A DNA stretch of 28,518 nucleotides from a virus. A model generated the notes under the pieces. That model saw only the letters and a list, made by a program, of their open reading frames with translations. It did no database searches and was not told the origin of the DNA. This document shows, piece after piece, positions 16,287 to 24,528 of the stretch. The position numbers and the translations under genes were made by a program. Within the stretch, counting starts at the first letter, position 1, and every line of letters starts with the position of its first letter. Location: the IMG/VR virus record IMGVR_UViG_3300047440_000164, positions 1-28,518 of that record; one strand, given 5' to 3'.

Positions 16287-16789
16287 TCCGCGTCGAGATC
16301 GCGACGGTCTCTGCGTTGCGATACATCGCGCAGCACCTGCGCGAGATGGACCGCGTCGAACTGGCCTGCACGTCGCCGACCGACGATCCGGCGCAGTACC
16401 TGCCCGACCGCATCTTCGCCCACGCGCAGTTTGCCTATGTCGCCATCGAACAACACATCCCGCTCACCGCATGGGGGCTGGTGCCGATGTACCCCGGCGT
16501 CGGCGCGGCCTTCGCCTTCGGCACCGATGGCTGGGGCCGCGCCCTATGGTCCATGACACGGCACGTTCGGCGCGTTATGCTCCCGCTCGTGCTGGATCAC
16601 GGCTACCACCGGATCGAGTGCCGCGCGCTCAAAGGCCGCGACGACGTCGCCCGGTGGGTTGCTCTGCTCGGTGCGGAGCAGGAGGCCGTTTTGCGCTCCT
16701 CCGGCAAGCGCGGCGAAGACTTCGTCTTATACAGGTGGCTCAGCAATGAGCGCCCACGCGCAAAGGCTCAAGACCTACCCCGCGATTGA
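16283..16789 (+). CDS. T7 gp13-like (DUF2833-type) protein, GNAT-like fold
   Basis: A 168-residue protein starting at an ATG overlapping the hub gene stop (ATGA). The N-terminal VSALRYIAQHLREMDRVELA and the central TAWGLVPMYPGVGAAFAFG followed by DHGYHRIECRALKG are characteristic of the phage gp13/DUF2833 group. Those proteins look like acyltransferases but mostly have unproven activity. In T7, gp13 is needed for virion assembly. Here it sits next to a second acetyltransferase-like gene, which it overlaps by 44 bases. Confidence 0.75.
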   Translation: MIRVEIATVSALRYIAQHLREMDRVELACTSPTDDPAQYLPDRIFAHAQFAYVAIEQHIPLTAWGLVPMYPGVGAAFAFGTDGWGRALWSMTRHVRRVMLPLVLDHGYHRIECRALKGRDDVARWVALLGAEQEAVLRSSGKRGEDFVLYRWLSNERPRAKAQDLPRD

Positions 16790-17240
16790 GGTGCGGCTGG
16801 CCACGCTCGATGACGTCGAGCAACTGGTCATGCTGGCGATGACGCTGCTGCGCGAAAGCCCGACCTACAACGCGCTGTTTCCCTACGATCCGGCGGCAAC
16901 GCGCAAGCACATGCAACTGGCCATCCGCACGCAGTGCATGCCGTACATCGTCGCCGTGCATGACGGGCGGATCGTCGGCACCATCTCCTACACGATGGAC
17001 GACAGCTTCTCCGACAGCAAATGCGCGGTGATGGGCGACCTGTTTGCCTACCGCGAATACCGCTTCACCCCGGTCGGGCGCACGCTGGTCACCGCGCTGT
17101 TCGATCTGGTCAAGCATCGCGGTGCGGTGGCGATCCACATGCCCATCGCCGGGGGCCACGAGGCGATGCCGACCTTGAAGAACATGCTGAAGAAATTTGG
17201 GGCCGAGGACATCGGCGTCATCATGCGAAAGGTGCTGTGA
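16746..17240 (+). CDS. GNAT-family N-acetyltransferase
   Basis: A 164-residue protein from ATG 16746, lying inside the end of the preceding gene. The start is judged by where GNAT homology should begin: IEVRLATLDDVEQLVMLAM is the usual first strand and helix. The strands YIVAVHDGRIVGTISYTM and VMGDLFAYREYRFTPVGRTL follow, the latter covering the acetyl-CoA loop region (PVGRTL; the classical Q/RxxGxG/A is degenerate). The substrate is unknown. Such genes are frequent among tail/ejection genes of podoviruses; virion assembly or host-protein modification are both possible. Confidence 0.75.
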   Translation: MSAHAQRLKTYPAIEVRLATLDDVEQLVMLAMTLLRESPTYNALFPYDPAATRKHMQLAIRTQCMPYIVAVHDGRIVGTISYTMDDSFSDSKCAVMGDLFAYREYRFTPVGRTLVTALFDLVKHRGAVAIHMPIAGGHEAMPTLKNMLKKFGAEDIGVIMRKVL

Positions 17241-17899
17241 TGGGCGGAAAAGCCAAGTCGTCAAACGACCAGATGGTACAATTCGAAATGCAGCAGGCCG
17301 CGGAGGCCAAGCAGAAGGAGGCCGACCGGCAGGCGCGGCTGTCGCAGGGGACGGCAGCGGTCAACAGCATCTTTGATGCCTCCAATGATCCGACCAACCC
17401 CAACTACATCGATTACAACAAGTACAATCAGGCGCAACTGGACTACTACCAGCCGCAGTTGCAGACCCAGTACGAGCAGGCCAAGCGCAAACTGACCTAC
17501 GATCTGGCGCGCGGCGGCACGCTGCGGTCGAAAGGCGCAGCCGATGCAGCGGGCATTCTCAACACCGAAAACCTGACCGGCGATGCCGCGCTGCGCGCGC
17601 AGGCCGATACCTCGACCGCCAACCTGCGCTCGACTGTTCAGAACGAAAAGCAGACGGCGCTTAATCAGGTGTTCTCCACCGAAGACCCGTCCATCGCCGC
17701 CAACACGGCGACCAGCATGGTGCAGCAGGGCGCGGTGGCAGCACCTAACCTCAACCCGCTCGGCGCGATGTTCTCGCCGATTGCTGTCGGTGCTACCGCC
17801 GGGCTGACCAACCTGATCAACCAGTCGTATGTCAACAGGGGCATCAACGCGGCAAATCCGACCGGGACCGGGTCGCTGACAACGACGCAATACGGATGA
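17240..17899 (+). CDS. Putative internal virion protein
   Basis: A 219-residue protein. The ATG at 17240 overlaps the GNAT stop (TGATG), which settles the start against a much longer upstream open frame. The N-terminus is charged and helical (MQQAAEAKQKEADRQARL). The middle is Tyr- and Gln-rich (NQAQLDYYQPQLQTQYEQAK), and the C-terminus contains a mildly hydrophobic Ala/Gly-rich segment (LGAMFSPIAVGATAGLTNLI). Position and composition match small ejection proteins of podoviruses. No specific family is claimed. Confidence 0.65.
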   Translation: MGGKAKSSNDQMVQFEMQQAAEAKQKEADRQARLSQGTAAVNSIFDASNDPTNPNYIDYNKYNQAQLDYYQPQLQTQYEQAKRKLTYDLARGGTLRSKGAADAAGILNTENLTGDAALRAQADTSTANLRSTVQNEKQTALNQVFSTEDPSIAANTATSMVQQGAVAAPNLNPLGAMFSPIAVGATAGLTNLINQSYVNRGINAANPTGTGSLTTTQYG

Positions 17900-17908
17900 G
17901 CATGAACC

Positions 17909-18589
17909 ATGTGTGATCCGTTCACCGCTGGCATCATCGGCGCAATCGGCTCGATTGGCTCCGCTGTCGCAAACTACAGTGCGCAGTCGAGCGCGATGAG
18001 CAAGCAGAATGATGCCAACGCGCAGTGGATCGCGTTCCAGCGGCAGCAGTCGCAGGAGGCGTCAGCACGCGACGAGGCCAACCGGGCGCAGGCCATGGCG
18101 GCGCAGCAGCAATCACTGCAAAAGGTTTCCGGCCAGCAGCAGATGCAGCAACAGCAGACCGAGGAGAAGCGCGTCACCGAAGCCATCACGCCGGATCAAT
18201 TAAAGACACCGACCAACGTCGGCGACATGCTGCTGTCGGGTCAGAAAAGCGCCAACCCGCAAGTGTCGCAAGCGATGACCAACAGCATCACCAATGCGGC
18301 GCAGGACGCACGCCAGCGCATCGCCGCATTGGCCACCGTCGAAAGTTTCGGGCCGTCGCAGTTCGGCCTCAACAACTATGTCAACCAGTCGTTCCAGACC
18401 GGCAATCAGGGCATCGACCTTTACAACGATTACCGGCGCGGCGACCTCGCGGCCTACGGTGTGGCCAAGAACGTCGAGCCGATCCGCTATCAGGTCGCGC
18501 CGGGCGCGGGCATCTTCGGTGATCTGGCAACCGGTCTCGCCAAGATCGCAGGCACCGGCCTCACATCACGTCCATCAGGGGTAGTCTAA
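17909..18589 (+). CDS. Internal virion protein, T7 gp14-like
   Basis: A 226-residue protein beginning MCDPFTAG, then a glycine-zipper hydrophobic stretch (AGIIGAIGSIGSAVANYSA) that could insert into membranes. A long Gln-rich helical region (QQQSLQKVSGQQQMQQQQ) follows. This architecture is that of gp14-type ejection proteins, which form part of the DNA-delivery channel. It ends immediately before the next start (TAA then ATG at 18590). Assignment is by pattern and position. Confidence 0.7.
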   Translation: MCDPFTAGIIGAIGSIGSAVANYSAQSSAMSKQNDANAQWIAFQRQQSQEASARDEANRAQAMAAQQQSLQKVSGQQQMQQQQTEEKRVTEAITPDQLKTPTNVGDMLLSGQKSANPQVSQAMTNSITNAAQDARQRIAALATVESFGPSQFGLNNYVNQSFQTGNQGIDLYNDYRRGDLAAYGVAKNVEPIRYQVAPGAGIFGDLATGLAKIAGTGLTSRPSGVV

Positions 18590-20053
18590 ATGCCCGGCAT
18601 TTCATTTTCCGGTGATCCGGTCTTTGCCAATTCGCTCGGCGACATCGCCAACGCCTTTGCCACAGGGCCGATGCGTCAACTGCAAGCGCAGCAGACGATG
18701 CAGGACATCATCATGAAGGGCATCGAGCGCAAACGGCTGGAGGATCAGATCAGTACCGGCAACGCAGCCGGTGCGGCAACGCAGGCCGTATTTCAGGGTC
18801 AAGTCAATCCGCAGCCGGGTGCGCCCGGTGGCGCGGATGCTGCTGCACCCGCTGCACCGGCAAACATCTGGGGCGATACGACGCCAGCCCCGCAGGGCGG
18901 CATTGTGCCGAACGCACCGCCGCCACAACCCAAACAAGACCCGATGACGGCGGCGCGCATCGAGATGTACCGCACGCAAATCGAGGCGGCGCGCGCCAAG
19001 GGCGATCTCGCCGAACTGCGCAGGCTGGCGGCACTCGGCCCGATGGCTGTGACCGGGCAGGTGCCGCAGGACTTCAACACACGCGAACTCGCGCACGCGC
19101 AGGGTGTCGACATCCCGACCGTGCCAACGACACCGGGCAGCACTCCCGAAGCGGCGTCGGCCACGCTCGACAATACGGAAAGATTTCTGGCGTCGAACCC
19201 GAACGCGCAACTGTCGCCGCAGCAGGCGCTTGGTGCCTTGCAAGCGGCCAACAAGTCTGCGGAGACGACCTACGACAAGGATACGGCCAGCCTCATCACG
19301 GTGCCCAAGGCGCAGCTATCGCCGCGGCTGCAAGCCGAACTGGCGCGCCATGGTCTGGTGATGGCGGGCACCGGCACTGGCGTGCCTCCTCCCGGCGGTA
19401 CGATCCCGGGACAGCCTGCGCCTGCTGGTGCGCCACAGCAGTTCGGTGCAGCACCGCTGGTGCGAATGACGCCTGACGCGGCGCGGCTGCAATTCGAGAA
19501 CAAGACCAGCAAGTCGACCAGCTATCAGGATGCGAAGATCGCTGTCGATGCCGCCAATGACATCCACGATCTCTACACCAACCCGCTGGCCGAAGGCGAA
19601 CTGCCGTTCCTGCGCGATCAGGCGGCGCTGACAAAATATCGCGAGGCAGTGCAATCGCACATCGCGCGGCTCGCTGCGGTCGGTGGCTCGCGTGACGACA
19701 TTGCCGGGTCGCAGAGTATCCTTGCCAACATCAACGATGCTCTCGCGGCAGCGCAGCAGGGCAAGCAATTGTCGGAAGGGCAGCGCAAAGGCTTGTTCAA
19801 CACGGCGAAGCTGCTGGCCGAAGGTTCGAACAGATCATACGAGCAGGAACATAGTGCGGCGCGCAACACTTATGCGCAGCAGCTTGGCCCAGAGGCTGGC
19901 AACGTCGCGGTGCCGTCACTGCAAACGAAGACGCCCGACTGGAAAACCTTTGGCGTATTTCCAACAGCACCGGCTGCCACTGCCACTGGCGGCGGTGGTG
20001 GTAGCAACACCGATCCCAATGCGATCAGACGGCGCTTGATGGGAGGGCAGTGA
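18590..20053 (+). CDS. Putative ejection/internal virion protein (487 aa)
   Basis: It starts directly after the previous stop codon. An N-terminal helical region (AFATGPMRQLQAQQTMQDII) is followed by long Pro/Ala/Gly-rich linkers around residues 70-115 and 265-290. A helical domain (about 300-420) contains DAKIAVDAANDIHDLYTN and a Gly-rich tail closes the protein. No enzymatic motif is visible. Alternation of helices and disordered linkers suits a protein that must partly unfold to leave the capsid through the portal. The role is inferred from its place among ejection genes. Confidence 0.6.
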   Translation: MPGISFSGDPVFANSLGDIANAFATGPMRQLQAQQTMQDIIMKGIERKRLEDQISTGNAAGAATQAVFQGQVNPQPGAPGGADAAAPAAPANIWGDTTPAPQGGIVPNAPPPQPKQDPMTAARIEMYRTQIEAARAKGDLAELRRLAALGPMAVTGQVPQDFNTRELAHAQGVDIPTVPTTPGSTPEAASATLDNTERFLASNPNAQLSPQQALGALQAANKSAETTYDKDTASLITVPKAQLSPRLQAELARHGLVMAGTGTGVPPPGGTIPGQPAPAGAPQQFGAAPLVRMTPDAARLQFENKTSKSTSYQDAKIAVDAANDIHDLYTNPLAEGELPFLRDQAALTKYREAVQSHIARLAAVGGSRDDIAGSQSILANINDALAAAQQGKQLSEGQRKGLFNTAKLLAEGSNRSYEQEHSAARNTYAQQLGPEAGNVAVPSLQTKTPDWKTFGVFPTAPAATATGGGGGSNTDPNAIRRRLMGGQ

Positions 20054-20054
20054 C

Positions 20055-21968
20055 ATGGCCGACGAAGGCGTCACCTACGAGCAGTACAGCGATGCGATGC
20101 GCCGACTGATGAACAACGCCAGTCAGGAAGGCACGCCCGAATATGTGCAGGACAGCAGCGTCGTTAAGTCCGGCGATGCGCAGCACGGCAAGCAGTTCGA
20201 TGCGGATTACCAGAACGAAAGGACGGGCGGCAATATCCCGATTGATCAGTGGCGCGCCGATCCCAGCATCGGCCCGCATGCCATAATGCGCACGGTGCTT
20301 CCGGTCGCGGCAATGCCGTTCGACTGGTCAGTGCAGGCGGCAGACGCACTCGCCAACCTGAACCGCAAGATCACCGGAGGCGAGCCGGTCACACCAACGC
20401 CGCTGCCCAGCGCGATGCTGAAGAACGCACTCGGCGTGCCACCCGCGCCGGAACAAGGTCTGCAGAAATACGCCGAGACCGGTAGCACGCTTCTGTTGGG
20501 GGCAGCACCGGCAGCAGGCACTGCGGCGCTCAATGCTTTGCCCGCCGCAACGACCGCTGGCACGGTGGCAAATGCCGCCAAGGCGGGCGGCGCATCGCTG
20601 GTCAAGAACGCGGTTGTTGCCCCGGCAACGGCAGAGGCTGGCGGCTACGTCGGCGAGAAAGTCGGCGGTGACACCGGCAGATTTGTCGGCAGCACACTGG
20701 GTGGTCTTCTGCCGTCGACCCTGTTTGCGCCGAGTGCATCACGCATTGCGCAGAACAAATATGCCGCGCCGGAAAATGTCAGCCCTGATGCGCGCTACAT
20801 CGCCGCCGCTGAGCAGCGGCTTGGTCTGCCGCCACGTTACGGCAGGCTGGCCACGCCGGAAGGGCAGGAACTGGAGCAGAACGCCAGAGGACCGTCGCTG
20901 GCAATGGCCAACCGGCAGGAACGCTCGGCCCTCGCCAGTGCCGGTCAGGAGATGTATCAGGATCGCCGCCAACTGCCCGCTGCCACCGGACCAGCCGCAC
21001 CCTATGTGCAGGCTGCAGCGCAGGCGCGCACCGCCAATTTAAATGCACCGCCCTATACGCAGGCCGGACCGACCGCCAGCAACGCCGCGCAGGACATGCT
21101 GTACCAGCAGATGCGCGGCCAGCCGGTCGACATCACCAACACCATCAACATGGGCCGCAATATCGCGAGGAGCGAGGTTGGACCGGGCGCGGGCAGCGTG
21201 CTGGACCAGCATCTCAACGCGCTTGAAGCGCGCGCGACGAGAGGACCAAACGGCGAGTTGACGGTGCCGTGGGAAGTTGCGCACGGCACCCGCAGTGATA
21301 TTGGCCAGACCTACGGCGCTCTGCCTGCATTGCGTGGTTCGGCGCTCGGTAGAATTTATCCGGTGATCACGCAGGACTTGGCCAACGCCGTGGGGCGCAG
21401 AGGCATCAGCCCCGACGTGTTCCACACCGTCGATCAGATCACACATTCGGAAATGTCTGCCGCTGAACTCAAGGCTGCGCTCGACCGGACGCTGGGCCGT
21501 TCAAGCGCGACCGGCGGAAAGAATTTTGCCGAAACGGTCAACGACCTGTCGCAGCCCGACAGTCGTTACGAGTACGGGCGCATGACTGGTGCTGGTACGC
21601 CGAATGATGTCAGCCAGAAGGTGGCCGACATCGCGCTCACCGCCCGGCAAAGCTACACGCCGCCAGTGCAGGGTGGCTTGCGCAGTGTGATCAGCAGCGC
21701 GACACAGCACGGCGCAGCACCGGTTATCAGCACCATGCTGGCCAACTTGGCGCATCAATACGGTCTCGGTCCCTACATTGCTTCGGCAACGGCTGCTGCA
21801 GGCGCATTACCGTTTGCCAAGCGGATGATCGCCAGCGAGTACATGCAAAGCCCGGGGGTGCGCAACGCGATGCTCACTGGCCAACGAACGCCTTACGCGC
21901 AAACGCCCAGCATGAGCGATCTGCTCGCCGCGATGAACGCGGCACGCTTGGCTGCACCGGGACAATGA
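20055..21968 (+). CDS. Large putative internal virion protein (637 aa)
   Basis: It starts at ATG 20055, one base after the previous stop, with GGGAGGGCAG as ribosome site. It is rich in Ala, Gly and Gln. An Ala-rich hydrophobic stretch around residues 150-200 (LLLGAAPAAGTAALNALP) and another near 565-600 (GPYIASATAAAGALPFAK) may insert into membranes. The middle is helical (VLDQHLNALEARATRG). No catalytic signature was found. It is likely one of the large DNA-ejection proteins, as its neighbours suggest. A soluble packaging helper cannot be excluded. Confidence 0.6.
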   Translation: MADEGVTYEQYSDAMRRLMNNASQEGTPEYVQDSSVVKSGDAQHGKQFDADYQNERTGGNIPIDQWRADPSIGPHAIMRTVLPVAAMPFDWSVQAADALANLNRKITGGEPVTPTPLPSAMLKNALGVPPAPEQGLQKYAETGSTLLLGAAPAAGTAALNALPAATTAGTVANAAKAGGASLVKNAVVAPATAEAGGYVGEKVGGDTGRFVGSTLGGLLPSTLFAPSASRIAQNKYAAPENVSPDARYIAAAEQRLGLPPRYGRLATPEGQELEQNARGPSLAMANRQERSALASAGQEMYQDRRQLPAATGPAAPYVQAAAQARTANLNAPPYTQAGPTASNAAQDMLYQQMRGQPVDITNTINMGRNIARSEVGPGAGSVLDQHLNALEARATRGPNGELTVPWEVAHGTRSDIGQTYGALPALRGSALGRIYPVITQDLANAVGRRGISPDVFHTVDQITHSEMSAAELKAALDRTLGRSSATGGKNFAETVNDLSQPDSRYEYGRMTGAGTPNDVSQKVADIALTARQSYTPPVQGGLRSVISSATQHGAAPVISTMLANLAHQYGLGPYIASATAAAGALPFAKRMIASEYMQSPGVRNAMLTGQRTPYAQTPSMSDLLAAMNAARLAAPGQ

Positions 21969-21971
21969 ACC

Positions 21972-23714
21972 ATGGCACTCGATTTCGGGCTTGATCCAAA
22001 CGATCCGCGCAACCGGGATCGCTTTGCGGGGTTTACGCCAACGCAAGTTGCATCTGCCGAACCACCGCCGCCGCGGCCACCGGCCAATATTCCGCCCGCC
22101 ACCTCACAAGAGCAATCGAGCGCAGGGATCAGGCGGCAACCGTTGCAGCCGCAACTGATCGATACGCTGAACTATGCCGCACAGAACAATGGTGTGCGCG
22201 CACACGTCTACTCCGGCGGCCAACCGGCAAAGGGTCAGGGCTGGCCACGCACCGGCTCGACCCGTCACGATCTGGGCGGTGCTGCCGATCTCACGCTCAC
22301 CGATGTCAAAGATGGTCACACGCTCGACATGACCAACCCGCAGGACCAAGCGCGCATGGCGGGATTTGTGCGTGATGCCGTCAGTGCTGGTGCGACCGGT
22401 GTCGGCGCACATCCCGACTACATGGGGCCGAACGGCATTCATGTCGGCGGCGGCGTTGCCGCTGCATGGGGTGCAAGGAATAGCAGCGCGAATGCGCCGC
22501 CGTGGCTGACCGCAGCGTGGCAGGACGGCATGAAAAACCGCATGACGCCGGAGCAGGTGAAGACGGCGCTCAAGGCCAAAGACATATCGTCACCGGAAGG
22601 CTCGGCGTCGGCATCTGCGCCACCCGACGCCACAGTGCAGCCGACGAAAGTATCCACGGCACCGACGACCGCAGGGCCGTCGACCGGCGAGGTTGCTGCA
22701 GCAGCCACCAAACCGTTCTTCCGCACCGAGTCACCGAACTATCCATCGGCAACCACTCCCGGCTACGGCCTGCCGCCGCAGTTGCCGGTGACCAACGCGC
22801 CGGGCACGAGCGTGCCGTTCCCGATGCGTCGGCCAGCAACGGCCCCGACAGCGGTGCCGCAAGCTGCACCGGGACCGACGCCGGTCCAGACCGCATCACA
22901 ACCGCAAGCAACAAATGACGCGCGCAAAGCCGCGCCGCCACCAGCACCGCCGGGCGCGCGCAACGCAGGCGCATCACCGACTGCCGTGCCAAAAGCCGCA
23001 CCGGGGCCAACCCCGGTGGCGACCGCCGCGCAGCCTGCGGCGACTGGTGCGGTGCGCGCCGCTGCAGGCGGGCCAACGCTCGGCGAGGCCATCATCAAAT
23101 CGATGGGACCGCGTGGTGCGGGGATGTCGACGTATGTCGATCCCGGCACCGGTCATCAGGTCATCAATCCCGGTGGCAGCGGCGAGCAAGCCATGGGGAT
23201 CACACGCGACATCGGGCCGGTACGGCAGACCGTGTCCCGACTGGCACCGGCAGCACCGCAGCGTCCTGTTGCTCCACAGCCTCCCGGCGCAGGAACAACA
23301 ACTGCTCCAGCGGCGCAGCCGGTGCCACCTCCCAAGCCAGACTTCGCCGGGCCGAACGCGCCGTTCCCGTTCACCGGGTCGGTGCCGAATGCACCCGGTC
23401 AGCCGCCGCCGGGATCGTTCGCCTCGCGCTTCCCCGGTGACCGCTTCAACTTCATGGGGCCAACGCCGCCCGCGCCCGACGCAGCCGGTGTGCTGGCCGC
23501 GCCCACCGTCAATCAGCCGCAGCAACCGCTGCCGCCACAACCGCAGCCCTATCCGAGTGTCACCGAACAACTGCCGCCGGGCTTCAATGTGTTTGCCGGT
23601 AGTCCGCAGCCAGCACCGACCAGCATCAGCCAATTACCGTGGTGGCCGTTCCTCGATGGCGGTGGCGGTGGAAACGCCTTGGCGTACTCCGGTGACTGGG
23701 GCAGCGGCTACTAA
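21972..23714 (+). CDS. Virion-associated peptidoglycan peptidase (M15-like) with Pro/Ala-rich tail
   Basis: A 580-residue protein. Residues 60-170 form an M15/hedgehog-type zinc peptidase: GSTRHDLGGAADL gives His99 and Asp106 with the classical seven-residue spacing, and GIHVGGG gives His157. Residues 170-580 are mostly Pro/Ala/Thr-rich with a duplicated 23-residue unit, likely extended or disordered. It is the last gene of the ejection block, so it probably cuts cell-wall peptides locally during infection. It is distinct from the endolysin at 3027, which has a different motif spacing and a wall-binding domain. Substrate bond is not predictable. Confidence 0.75.
   Translation: MALDFGLDPNDPRNRDRFAGFTPTQVASAEPPPPRPPANIPPATSQEQSSAGIRRQPLQPQLIDTLNYAAQNNGVRAHVYSGGQPAKGQGWPRTGSTRHDLGGAADLTLTDVKDGHTLDMTNPQDQARMAGFVRDAVSAGATGVGAHPDYMGPNGIHVGGGVAAAWGARNSSANAPPWLTAAWQDGMKNRMTPEQVKTALKAKDISSPEGSASASAPPDATVQPTKVSTAPTTAGPSTGEVAAAATKPFFRTESPNYPSATTPGYGLPPQLPVTNAPGTSVPFPMRRPATAPTAVPQAAPGPTPVQTASQPQATNDARKAAPPPAPPGARNAGASPTAVPKAAPGPTPVATAAQPAATGAVRAAAGGPTLGEAIIKSMGPRGAGMSTYVDPGTGHQVINPGGSGEQAMGITRDIGPVRQTVSRLAPAAPQRPVAPQPPGAGTTTAPAAQPVPPPKPDFAGPNAPFPFTGSVPNAPGQPPPGSFASRFPGDRFNFMGPTPPAPDAAGVLAAPTVNQPQQPLPPQPQPYPSVTEQLPPGFNVFAGSPQPAPTSISQLPWWPFLDGGGGGNALAYSGDWGSGY
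22845..23045 (+). repeat. Duplicated 69-bp unit in the virion peptidase tail
   Basis: Copies at 22845-22913 and 22977-23045 (period 132 bases) encode PTAVPxAAPGPTPVxTAxQP. About 19 of 23 residues agree. Base-level divergence at third positions shows the protein sequence is being kept. Confidence 0.75.
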
Positions 23715-23842
23715 TCGATTGGCGTGCTGACATCGGTGGGCCAGCGCAGCACCTGTCTTGCCGGTGACGCGGACAGGACCATGGCCAGCACCAGCCATGC
23801 GGCGAAGATGACCAGACACTTTGCCCACGGTTTAATTATCAC
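23711..23842 (-). CDS. Tiny hydrophobic peptide (43 aa), third of a cascade
   Basis: A 43-residue frame starting at GTG 23842, overlapping the end of the preceding minus-strand gene by 11 bases. It has a basic start (MIIKPWAKC), a hydrophobic segment at about 9-25 (LVIFAAWLVLAMVLSAS) and a polar tail. The ribosome site is weak (GGAT). Its stop overlaps the convergent end of the virion peptidase gene. No terminator follows on this strand, so the transcript would run antisense into the late genes. The case rests on membrane-segment character and gene packing. Confidence 0.4.
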   Translation of the reverse strand: MIIKPWAKCLVIFAAWLVLAMVLSASPARQVLRWPTDVSTPID

Positions 23843-23930
23843 CGGGGGTATCCAGCTTCAGCAGCAGCCAGCCAACCAGCACGATGATGAACAGGCATGC
23901 CGTGGCGATGAAGGCGACGTAAAACAGCAT
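23832..23930 (-). CDS. Tiny membrane peptide (32 aa), second of a cascade
   Basis: The ATG overlaps the TGA of the upstream tiny gene (TGATG at 23932-23928), suggesting reinitiation. Nearly the whole peptide is one transmembrane segment (FIATACLFIIVLVGWLLLKL) with a short polar end (DTPGDN). Function is unknown. Small phage peptides like this can act in lysis control or superinfection exclusion. Confidence 0.5.
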   Translation of the reverse strand: MLFYVAFIATACLFIIVLVGWLLLKLDTPGDN

Positions 23931-24034
23931 CACGGCCACACGTCTTTTTTGCCGTTTGGCTTTGCAAAAAATGCCCGCCCAGCAATCAACCCCACGGCGA
24001 TTGCGATCACCGTCAGCCAGCCCAATAAATCCAC
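23930..24034 (-). CDS. Tiny membrane peptide (34 aa), first of a cascade
   Basis: A GTG start at 24034 is preceded by a strong GGGGGA ribosome site 8 bases upstream. The peptide has one hydrophobic segment (LLGWLTVIAIAVGLIAG) followed by a basic tail (KPNGKKDVWP), giving a defined topology. It lies about 20 bases behind the predicted start of a good promoter. Function is unknown. Confidence 0.5.
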   Translation of the reverse strand: MDLLGWLTVIAIAVGLIAGRAFFAKPNGKKDVWP

Positions 24035-24062
24035 GATGGATATCCCCCACAACTGTGGAGGT

Positions 24063-24092
24063 ACTATAGTCATACAGACTATAGTCTTTCAA
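24063..24092 (-). promoter_or_regulatory. Sigma-70-type promoter with paired ACTATAGT dyads
   Basis: On the minus strand TTGAAA (24092-24087), an 18-base spacer and TATAGT (24068-24063), each hexamer 5 of 6 from consensus. The palindrome ACTATAGT occurs twice, at 24063-24070 over the -10 element and 24078-24085 inside the spacer, 15 bases apart. This arrangement could be a repressor operator. It drives the three tiny membrane genes. Confidence 0.6.
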
Positions 24093-24124
24093 ATAAAAAA
24101 CCCCGCCCGGTGAGGGGCGGGGTT
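24091..24124 (-). terminator. Rho-independent terminator of the 24130-24815 operon
   Basis: The minus-strand hairpin GGGCGGGG-style stem (24115-24122 with 24101-24108, 8 bp plus A-T pairs) is followed by TTTTTTATTT. There is no T-tract on the plus strand, so it serves minus-strand transcripts. It abuts the next promoter, whose -35 box overlaps the end of the T-rich tail. Confidence 0.85.
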
Positions 24125-24129
24125 GGTCG

Positions 24130-24501
24130 TCAGGCCTTCTTGCGCTTCGACTTGATGAAGTCCTGTGCCGCACGGCCAGTCAACGGCATGGCGCTGCGCG
24201 CTGCAGCCTCTGCCTTCTTGCGTGCCGCCGTCATCTGCTCGGCGATCAGCGGGTTGGACCGGTTGAGGAAGTCGGGGATGTCATCCTCCTTCTTCACGTT
24301 GGATGGCAAGGATGCCAGATCGTCGAACTTGACGAGCGGCTTCAGTTCGCTCCGCACTTCCTTAATCACCTTCGGCTCGGCGGCTAGTCGGCGGCGCTGC
24401 TTCTCCAGCTTGGTGACCATGTTGCTGGCCCGGGTGAGCCGTGTGTGCCACCGCTTGAGGCTGGCTTCACAGGCTGCGAGTTTCTTGGTAACGTCAGTCA
24501 T
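24130..24501 (-). CDS. Helical hypothetical protein (123 aa)
   Basis: It starts at ATG 24501 behind GGAGAAAAGCCT; an extension to 24567 would read through a strong hairpin and is rejected. The N-terminal half is a basic helix, likely a coiled coil (SLKRWHTRLTRASNMVTKLE). The second half is charged and ends in KRKKA. It contains DIPDFLNRSNPLIAEQM. Unrecognised. A DNA-associated role is possible from the basic character but is not shown. Last gene of a two-gene operon ending at the terminator at 24091-24124. Confidence 0.6.
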   Translation of the reverse strand: MTDVTKKLAACEASLKRWHTRLTRASNMVTKLEKQRRRLAAEPKVIKEVRSELKPLVKFDDLASLPSNVKKEDDIPDFLNRSNPLIAEQMTAARKKAEAAARSAMPLTGRAAQDFIKSKRKKA

Positions 24502-24528
24502 AGGCTTTTCTCCATGTTTCTGAAGTGT

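Noticed and set aside
17021-17239. Upstream extension of the internal virion protein to 17021
   Set aside because: The extension is an out-of-frame reading of the GNAT gene; the TGATG junction at 17238-17242 gives a natural start.
24101-24122. Hairpin as terminator for the plus-strand late operon
   Set aside because: The T-run is only on the minus-strand side, so it fits the minus operon. No clear plus-strand terminator was found after 23714.
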